This document shows, in pieces, positions 36,270 to 43,222 of a DNA stretch of 43,222 nt (positions within the stretch are counted from its first letter, which is position 1; every line of letters starts with the position of its first letter). Source of the stretch: Polyangiaceae bacterium (GTDB taxonomy: Bacteria; Myxococcota_A; Polyangia; Nannocystales; Nannocystaceae); the NCBI GenBank assembly GCA_026989935.1, contig JALSIN010000419.1, forward strand, positions 1-43,222, read 5' to 3'. The notes beneath the pieces were generated by a model. That model was not told the origin of the DNA and ran no database searches. It saw only the letters and a list, made by a program, of their open reading frames with translations. The position numbers were made by a program, and so were the translations under genes.

Positions 36270-38825
36270 ATGGCGGACCCGACCAAGCGCGTGCTCCCCA
36301 TCGAGGACGAGATGCGAAGCTCGTTTCTCGACTATGCGATGAGCGTCATCGTCTCGCGCGCGCTGCCCGACGCGCGCGACGGCCTCAAGCCCGTCCACCG
36401 GCGGATCCTCTACGCCATGCACCAGTTGCGCAACACCCATGCGCAGCCCTACAAGAAATCCGCACGCATCGTCGGCGACGTGATTGGCAAGTACCACCCA
36501 CATGGAGACTCGGCCGTCTACGACGCCCTCGTACGGCTGGCGCAGGACTTTTCGATGCGCTACCCGCTCGTAGACGGCCAGGGCAACTTCGGCAGTATCG
36601 ATGGCGACGCCCCCGCGGCCATGCGCTACACCGAGGTGCGCATGGCGAAGCTCGCATCGGAACTGTTGGCGGACATCGAAAAGGATACCGTCGATTTTTC
36701 GCCGAACTACGATGAAAAAGAACTCGAGCCGACGGTGCTCCCGACGCGGGTGCCGAACCTTCTTCTCAACGGCGCCGTCGGGATCGCGGTAGGCATGGCG
36801 ACGAACATCCCACCGCACAACCTGCGCGAGTTGATGGACGCCGCCATCGCCCTGGTGGACCAACCCGACCTCGAGGTGCGCGATCTACTCGACATCGTCA
36901 CCGGCCCGGACTTCCCCACGGGGGGGATCATCATGGGGCGCGCGGGCATCATGCAGGCCTACGCCACGGGCCGCGGCAGCATCACCGTGCGCGCCCGCTG
37001 CACCATCGAGGAGGACGAGAAGGGGCGTGAAGCCATCGTCATCACTCAGATCCCCTACCAGGTCAACAAGACCTCGCTCATCGAAAAGATTGCGGGCCTG
37101 GTGCGCGAAAAAAAGATCGAGGGCATTCGCGATATCCAGGACTACAGCGACCGCTCGGGGATGCGGATCTGGATCCAGGTCCACAAGGATGCGGCGGCCC
37201 AGATCGTCCTCAACCGGTTGTACAAGGCCACGGACCTGCAGACCACCTTTGGCGTCAACATGATCGCCATCGTCGATGGTCGGCCGCAGATGCTCGATCT
37301 CAAGCAGGCTCTCGACGTCTTCTTGCGGCACCGTCGCACGGTGGTCACACGCCGGTCGCGGTTCGAGTTGGACCGAGCCCTTGAGCGCCGGGAGATCGTC
37401 GAAGGCCTCGGCGTCGCCGTGGACGCCATCGATCGCGTCATCGAGATCATTCGGGGCGCAAAGGATCCCGACGAAGCCCGCGCGGCACTGTGTGCCGAGC
37501 CGTTTTCGGGGTTCGCCGCCTTCTTACACCGGTGCGGGCGGCCGGCCGAGGAGATCGAGCGCGCCCGCCGCGGCCCCTATCGCCTGTCGGAGCGCCAGGC
37601 TCGTGCGATCCTCGACATGCGCCTGCAACGCCTCACCGGTCTCGAGCGCGAGAAAATCGAAGAAGAGTACCGCACGCTGTGCGAGACCATCGTGCGCTTG
37701 CAGGACATCCTCGACAACGACGCGAGCCTGCTGCGGGTCATCCGGGAGGAACTCGAGGCCATCCGCGACGAGTACGGCGACGATCGCCGCACCGAAATCA
37801 GCGAGATCGCGGACGAGATCACCCCGATCGATCTGGTCCCCGACGATCCGATGGTGGTGATGCTCACGCGCAAGGGGTACGTCAAGCGGATCCCCACCGA
37901 CGAATACCGCGTGCAGCGACGCGGCGGGGTCGGTGTACGCGGCGGGCGGGGTCGCGACGACGAGGACTTCGTGACGACGCTGTTCGAGGCCGGCGCCCAC
38001 GCTTTCGTCCTGATGTTCACGAACACCGGCCGTGTGTTTCGCAAAAGGGTCTTCGAGTTGCCCAAGACCCGCCGCGACAGCCCGGGCCGGGCCCTCGTAA
38101 ACTTCCTGGCCCTGCGCGAGGGCGAGCACGTCATCGAGATGGTCCCCTACCGAGAGGAGGCCCTGTCCGACACGCAGTTCATCGTCACTGCGACGGCCCG
38201 CGGCACCGTCAAGCGTACGCCGCTCACAGAATACTCCAATATCCGAAGCACTGGCCTCATTGCACTGACCATCGACGAGAAAGATCACCTCATGGACGTG
38301 CGCCTAACGGGCGGATCGAGCGACCTGCTTCTTTCGAGCGCGCATGGAATGACGATCCGTTTCGACGAGAAAGAGGTGCGCCCCATGGGGAGGACCGCGC
38401 GAGGCGTACGCGGCATGGCCCTACGCGAGGGTGACGTGGTGATATCCATGAACGTGGTCGAGGACGACGAACAACTCGTCCTGTCGATCTCCGAACGGGG
38501 CTACGGCAAGCGTACGCCGGTGGCAGAGTACCGCCGCCAATCCCGCGCCGGCCTGGGCCTCAAGAACCTCAAGGTCAACGACCGCAACGGCCCCGTCGCG
38601 GCCACGCTCCTCGTTCGTCCAGGCGACCAGATCATCGTGGTCACGGACCGCGGCAAGACGATCCGCGTGCCGGCGGACGACGTCTCGATCCTCGGCCGAA
38701 ACACCCAGGGCGTACGGATCATCCGCATCCGGGACGACGAGCGGGTGGTGGCCGCCACGCGGGTGATCGAGGACACGGCGGCCGACGACGGCGAACCGGC
38801 CGAGATTCCCACCCCGGCTTCGTAG
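36270..38825 (+). CDS. gyrA: DNA gyrase subunit A
   Basis: [67 protein letters not shown]; GyrA-box QRRGGVG; start could be 36255. Confidence 0.97.
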   Translation: MADPTKRVLPIEDEMRSSFLDYAMSVIVSRALPDARDGLKPVHRRILYAMHQLRNTHAQPYKKSARIVGDVIGKYHPHGDSAVYDALVRLAQDFSMRYPLVDGQGNFGSIDGDAPAAMRYTEVRMAKLASELLADIEKDTVDFSPNYDEKELEPTVLPTRVPNLLLNGAVGIAVGMATNIPPHNLRELMDAAIALVDQPDLEVRDLLDIVTGPDFPTGGIIMGRAGIMQAYATGRGSITVRARCTIEEDEKGREAIVITQIPYQVNKTSLIEKIAGLVREKKIEGIRDIQDYSDRSGMRIWIQVHKDAAAQIVLNRLYKATDLQTTFGVNMIAIVDGRPQMLDLKQALDVFLRHRRTVVTRRSRFELDRALERREIVEGLGVAVDAIDRVIEIIRGAKDPDEARAALCAEPFSGFAAFLHRCGRPAEEIERARRGPYRLSERQARAILDMRLQRLTGLEREKIEEEYRTLCETIVRLQDILDNDASLLRVIREELEAIRDEYGDDRRTEISEIADEITPIDLVPDDPMVVMLTRKGYVKRIPTDEYRVQRRGGVGVRGGRGRDDEDFVTTLFEAGAHAFVLMFTNTGRVFRKRVFELPKTRRDSPGRALVNFLALREGEHVIEMVPYREEALSDTQFIVTATARGTVKRTPLTEYSNIRSTGLIALTIDEKDHLMDVRLTGGSSDLLLSSAHGMTIRFDEKEVRPMGRTARGVRGMALREGDVVISMNVVEDDEQLVLSISERGYGKRTPVAEYRRQSRAGLGLKNLKVNDRNGPVAATLLVRPGDQIIVVTDRGKTIRVPADDVSILGRNTQGVRIIRIRDDERVVAATRVIEDTAADDGEPAEIPTPAS

Positions 38826-38890
38826 GCTGCCGGGGGCGTTTCCGAAGGGGCTGCCTCCCCGGCGAAGGCCCCACCCCGGCCGCCGCCCGG

Positions 38891-41320
38891 TTACGTCCCC
38901 GACCGGCGGCGATCGGCGGTAGCCGGTGCCGAGGGCTGCCCAGCCGCCGGGACCGCCTCCCCCGGCCCCGTCTCTGCGTCCCCTGGGGCAGGTGTTCCGG
39001 ACATGTCGCCTGCCGCGGGATAAAGCCCCGTTTCGACCAGTTCGGCGGGAAGCAGGTTGCTCGCCGGCCCGGCGGACGTCACCCAGAGCTGGTGGGCCGC
39101 CCGCGTGGCCGCGATGTGCAGCAGATGCCGCGCCTGGTCCTGCTCCGGGTAGTTGGCGGCCGAGACGTCCAAAAGAACCACGTAGTCGAATTCGAGCCCT
39201 TTGACCTGCCGTACGTCGGTGACGTCGATGCCCGGAGTGAACGAGAAGTCCTGATGCGCGACGCGACGCAGCTTCGGCACCTCCGCCACGCGAAGGGCCT
39301 GGAAGTAGAGGTCCGCCTGCTGTGGATAGCGAGCGATGAGCGCCACCGAGGCCGTGGGCTCGCGGGCCATGAGGTCCCGCAGGGCCTCTCCGAGATGGGC
39401 GACGCACTCGCCGGTGTCCCCGAACTCGAAGAAGGCCACCGGCGCGCCTTCCCGTGCCACGATGGCACCGTCTCCGTCGGCCAGCGGCCCCAGTACGTGG
39501 CGCGAAAACGCCATGATCGGGCGCGTCGATCGGTACGTGATCTCGAGCGGCTCGATCGCGGTGTGCGGCAGACCCGCTGCCTGCAGCAACTCCGGCCAGT
39601 CTCGAAAGTCATTGTCGAAGATCATCTTCTGGGCGCGGTCACCCGCGATCGTGACCGACTGGCCCTTACTTACGCAGTCCAGCAGCACACGAACCTCGAG
39701 AGCACACAGGTCCTGTGCCTCGTCGATGACCAGGTGCTCGTACTCGATCCGGCGCCCGCCCGCGAAGATCCCCCCAGACTGGCGCTGCAACAGCCGCAAG
39801 ATCACCACGTCGTCCTCCTCGTCCGGCAAGGCGGCGTCCGAAAGATCCCGTTCGTCGCCGGCGTCGATGGCTTCTGCCTTTCGCATACACCAGGCCACGA
39901 TTTTCTCGACATCCTTCGGCTCGAAGGCATCCGGCGCAGCTTGCTCGATCGCACCGCGGATCCGGTCGGGGTTCGTATTGAGTTCATAATAGTCCTCTGC
40001 CACGTCCGCGAAGGCACGCTCGGCCTCGGACAGCACGGTCTCGAGAGCCGTGCGGGCCGCAGCCGTCTCCGCCAGGCGGTGTGCGCCCGCCCGTAGGGAA
40101 CGGATCCGTCCCATCGGTGCACGCGGGTCCGATCGCCAGGCTTTCGCCGCGGCCTCCCCTACCCGCTCCTCCAGATCTTCGGCCACCGCCTCGTCCTTCT
40201 CGGCGACGAGACGCTCGATCATTTCGATCATGACGGGATGTTTCTTGAAACGCGCGACGACCTCGGGGGTCTGGGTGCTGCGGCCTTGTGGAAGCGGAAG
40301 ACGCAACCGCCGGAGGAGATCCCGCGTCCAGCGACGATAGGTCGTCACGCGCACCCCCTCCACCCCCAGGGACGGGAGCACATGCTTGATGTACTCGACC
40401 AGCGCGTCGTTGAAGACGACCACCATCATCTTGCTGGGTGCGAAGCGTCTCGGGTCCTGGTAGGCGAGGTAGGCGACACGGTGAAGCGCGACGGTCGTCT
40501 TGCCCGAGCCGGCCCCGCCCTGGATCAACACGATCCCGGACTCCGGCTGCGTGATGAGCTGAAACTGCCGGGCGTCGATGAGCGCGGTGATCTCTTGCAG
40601 GTGCTTGTCGGCGCGCGGCGCGTCGTCCTCGCCTCCGATCCCGAGCCGGTTGCGATCGTAACGAAGGGCCGCACCAGCCCCACCGGCCAGCGTGGGCTTT
40701 GCGTGCCCGACCGCCACCCGCCACATCCCGTCCCGGGTGCGCGCAAATGTCCCCTGGGGGCAGGCAATCCGACGCAACGCGCCTCCATGGATCGCCACCG
40801 ACCGGCGCACCTCGAGCCGTCCTTCGAGGACGCGGTCATCAAATGCTTCCTCGTACTCGTCCCCCTCCTCGTACCGGTAGTACAGTCGGCTGACCGGTGC
40901 GTTGCGCCAGTCCACCACGGACAACCCGGAGCCGTCGTCGAGGAGCGTGTGACGACCGATGAGGACGTCCCGCCGCCGCCCCGTGGCCGCGTCTTGCAGG
41001 CGCATGTGCCCGAAGTAGGGGTTTTTGGGATCGACCGGCACGCTACGGCCCTTGCCTCGCTTGGAGCGCAGCGACGCCACCTGGTGCATCTGCTCGACGA
41101 GGGATGCCACGTCCTCTTCCTTGGCCTCTGCGACCGCATCACGCAGTTCGATGAGCTGGGCGTCGAGGTTCCCAAGGACCTGCGATCCAGCCGCGGCTTC
41201 AGACGTAAGACGCGCCTGCAAGCGTTCGAGGATGGTCTCCTCCTCCTCGACGATGGCGCGAGCCTCGTCGGGCAGCTCGTCTCGGGAGGGCGAAGATGAG
41301 CTCGAAGACATGAGCCCCAT
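38891..41320 (-). CDS. HelD-like UvrD/Rep superfamily helicase
   Basis: LIQGGAGSGKTTVALHRVAYLAY (Walker A), HLVIDEAQDLCALE, DVRQVKGLEFDYVVLLD, LLHIAATRAAHQLWV. Confidence 0.92.
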   Translation of the reverse strand: MGLMSSSSSSPSRDELPDEARAIVEEEETILERLQARLTSEAAAGSQVLGNLDAQLIELRDAVAEAKEEDVASLVEQMHQVASLRSKRGKGRSVPVDPKNPYFGHMRLQDAATGRRRDVLIGRHTLLDDGSGLSVVDWRNAPVSRLYYRYEEGDEYEEAFDDRVLEGRLEVRRSVAIHGGALRRIACPQGTFARTRDGMWRVAVGHAKPTLAGGAGAALRYDRNRLGIGGEDDAPRADKHLQEITALIDARQFQLITQPESGIVLIQGGAGSGKTTVALHRVAYLAYQDPRRFAPSKMMVVVFNDALVEYIKHVLPSLGVEGVRVTTYRRWTRDLLRRLRLPLPQGRSTQTPEVVARFKKHPVMIEMIERLVAEKDEAVAEDLEERVGEAAAKAWRSDPRAPMGRIRSLRAGAHRLAETAAARTALETVLSEAERAFADVAEDYYELNTNPDRIRGAIEQAAPDAFEPKDVEKIVAWCMRKAEAIDAGDERDLSDAALPDEEDDVVILRLLQRQSGGIFAGGRRIEYEHLVIDEAQDLCALEVRVLLDCVSKGQSVTIAGDRAQKMIFDNDFRDWPELLQAAGLPHTAIEPLEITYRSTRPIMAFSRHVLGPLADGDGAIVAREGAPVAFFEFGDTGECVAHLGEALRDLMAREPTASVALIARYPQQADLYFQALRVAEVPKLRRVAHQDFSFTPGIDVTDVRQVKGLEFDYVVLLDVSAANYPEQDQARHLLHIAATRAAHQLWVTSAGPASNLLPAELVETGLYPAAGDMSGTPAPGDAETGPGEAVPAAGQPSAPATADRRRSGT

Positions 41321-41347
41321 TCAGTAGCAGGCACGCGACCTGATGAA

Positions 41348-41386
41348 AAGACGCGCGCACGCCCTCTCGGAGCGTGCGCGCGTCTT
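41348..41386 (-). terminator. Intrinsic terminator of the VWA/MYXO-CTERM gene
   Basis: Perfect 15-bp inverted repeat AAGACGCGCGCACGC / GCGTGCGCGCGTCTT, 9-nt loop; T-run (TCTTTT) on the minus strand. Confidence 0.85.
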
Positions 41387-41423
41387 GCTGCAGAGCGAAA
41401 GCCCCTGCGGTCCGTCGCGGCCG

Positions 41424-43222
41424 TTAGGCGCGGCGGCGGCGGCGGCCGAGACCGGCAAGCGCCAGCGTCAGCAGCGTCGCCCCGAGGCCCCGCGGCGTAT
41501 CGTCGGCGCGGCAGCCGCAGCCGTCGTCGTCCGAAGAGGCGCCAGCCGTGTCCGTGCCCCCCGTCGAGCCATCGGTCGCCGTCCCATCGGTGGCCGTAGC
41601 CGTGGCCGTGGCCGTGGCGCTCGCGGGGCCTGCGCTGGTGTCACCGCCGGTGCCCGTTCCGCTCGTGGCGGTCGTGGTGGCACCGCCGCTGCTCGCCCCA
41701 CCGGTCGTCGTGCCACCCCCACTGGTGGTCGCCGGCCCCGTACCGGCCGTGCCACCCGCGGTCCCGGCGGTGCCAGCCGTGCCGGACGCGCCGCCGCTCG
41801 TGGTGGTGCCGACCGGGTCCGGTTCGCCCGTCGTCGGCTCCGGGTTCGCCGAGCAGTCGTTGAACGCGCAGCACGGGTCGAAGGAGAGCCCCTCGATGAT
41901 GGTCTTGAGGGCGTCCTCGAGCTGCTGCTGCGTGCCCGCGTCGAAGGCGGGCGTCGAGCCGCCGGCGCAGTTGGGCACACCGGTGCCGCCCGAGCCCCAG
42001 CAGGCCATGCGGTCGAGGAGCGTCTGGCTCGGCGCGTCCCCGAAGCCGATGACGTAGGTCGTCACGCCCTCGTTGTAGGCGCTGGTCAGCTCCGCAGCGA
42101 CCTGCGAGTCCGTCGAGTAGCCGCTGTAGTCACCGTCCGTGATCAGGATGTTCACGAACACCGTGTTCGCGTCGATGGGATACAGCGCCGGCGGGTTCGC
42201 AATGTACGACTGCCGGTTGCTGTTCGCGAGCTGCAGCCCCAGGTGGGTGTACGTCCCCGAGCCCAGACAGCGCAGGTCGCCCGGCTGCTCGTCGCACGAC
42301 GGCATGTGGCTACGGGTCAGCTGATCGAACGTGTTGCCGAACTGGTTCAGGTCCGGCGGGCTCGTCTTGAAGGTCCAGGTGATCGGCGGACCGCTCCATG
42401 GATCCGTGCAGCCGGGCGCTTCACACGAGGTGTTCGGATCGAGAGCCCAGTCGAAGTTGTCCTTCATGCACGGCCCGTAGTCCACGAGCACCGTCTCCTC
42501 ACCGACGTTGTCGGGCACCTGGCCCTGCTTCGGCTGGTTGTGGCCGAACGCGATGAGGCCGAGGTGAACCAGGTCCTCGACGGGCTGCATGACGGTGCCC
42601 ACCTCGACGTCGAAGATCGAGTTGGCACCGGACAGGGCGTCGCGAGCCTGATCCCAGCCGGTCTGCCCCATGGGACCGGCCTGATTGCCCACGTTGAGCA
42701 TCGACGACGAGGCATCGAGCACGATCATGATCCGCGGCAGGCCGGAGGTACAGGTCGGGATGATGACGTTGTTCTTGATGTCCTCGACGACCTGCTTGAG
42801 CGAGTCGATGAGCTGCTGCGGGTTCCCGGCGTCGATGGCCTGCATGGTGCCGCCGGCCATGGCGATCTCGTCGGTGAACATCTGCCCCTGTGCATCGCCG
42901 AGCGCGACGACGTACGTGGGCACGTCCTTGTTGTTGTAGAGATCCGCCGCCGTGATCGCCGGGTTCTCGCTGGGCGGGTTGAGCTGCTGCACGCCGGTGG
43001 GGTTCGTCCACAGACCGTCGGTCATGAGCAACAGCGCATACAGGCGGTTCTTCGACGGGTCGTTCGGGTCGATGTCGTCCGGGTGGTCGGCCCGGGACTG
43101 GTCGATGAGCTGACTGGCGAAGTCGAGCGCGCCCTTCGTCCAGGTTCCGATACCCGAGCAGTTCTGCCCCTGGCACAGCGGCGCCGGCGTGCTGTTCAGC
43201 GAGTCGATGATGGCCTGGCCGT
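41424..43222 (-). CDS. VWA-domain surface protein with MYXO-CTERM-like C-terminus (5' end beyond window)
   Basis: IMIVLDASSSMLNVG; MLMTDGLW; T/G/S/A-rich linker; C-terminal DDDGCGCRADDTPRGLGATLLTLALAGLGRRRRRA; frame stays open to 43222. Confidence 0.9.
   Translation of the reverse strand, partial: GQAIIDSLNSTPAPLCQGQNCSGIGTWTKGALDFASQLIDQSRADHPDDIDPNDPSKNRLYALLLMTDGLWTNPTGVQQLNPPSENPAITAADLYNNKDVPTYVVALGDAQGQMFTDEIAMAGGTMQAIDAGNPQQLIDSLKQVVEDIKNNVIIPTCTSGLPRIMIVLDASSSMLNVGNQAGPMGQTGWDQARDALSGANSIFDVEVGTVMQPVEDLVHLGLIAFGHNQPKQGQVPDNVGEETVLVDYGPCMKDNFDWALDPNTSCEAPGCTDPWSGPPITWTFKTSPPDLNQFGNTFDQLTRSHMPSCDEQPGDLRCLGSGTYTHLGLQLANSNRQSYIANPPALYPIDANTVFVNILITDGDYSGYSTDSQVAAELTSAYNEGVTTYVIGFGDAPSQTLLDRMACWGSGGTGVPNCAGGSTPAFDAGTQQQLEDALKTIIEGLSFDPCCAFNDCSANPEPTTGEPDPVGTTTSGGASGTAGTAGTAGGTAGTGPATTSGGGTTTGGASSGGATTTATSGTGTGGDTSAGPASATATATATATDGTATDGSTGGTDTAGASSDDDGCGCRADDTPRGLGATLLTLALAGLGRRRRRA

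Noticed and set aside
36478-36595. Quinolone-resistance change in GyrA
   Set aside because: QRDR reads [10 protein letters not shown], the susceptible-type Ser and Asp residues.
1-43222. CRISPR arrays, tRNA/rRNA genes, IS elements or prophage
   Set aside because: No regularly spaced repeats, tRNA/rRNA-like segments, transposase or phage structural motifs were recognised by eye.

Overview
High-GC chromosomal window, most likely from a Myxococcota member (inferred from MYXO-CTERM-like C-termini, Thr/Gly/Ser-rich linkers behind lipoprotein signals, and VWA/AgmX-like secreted proteins). I support about 34 protein-coding genes and no rRNA, tRNA, CRISPR array or transposase. Contents in order: a two-gene restriction-modification pair; J-domain and PilZ proteins; an RNase G/E gene with an in-frame amber stop; a UDPGP-type nucleotidyltransferase; a YeeE/YedE pair; an apparent iron-responsive cluster (imelysin lipoprotein, three-His-box membrane hydroxylase fused in one ORF to a TonB-dependent receptor, Cys-rich lipoprotein, small orphan, DUF4856-like lipoprotein); EVE, VWA and DUF4347-like proteins; secreted lipoproteins; TlpA-like, coaX, DUF2254, PhoD-like, response regulator and ALDH genes; a DUF115/SGNH/lipoprotein-methyltransferase group; gyrA; a HelD-like helicase; and a truncated VWA MYXO-CTERM protein. 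The most interesting points are (1) the hydroxylase-TonB receptor fusion with an embedded signal-peptide-like segment, inside a cluster flanked by two Fur-box-like, apparently leaderless promoters, (2) the RNase G/E gene split by one TAG codon although TAG is a common normal stop here, and (3) a stand-alone DUF4347/caspase-like protein. All family calls are by eye from motifs; no searches were run.
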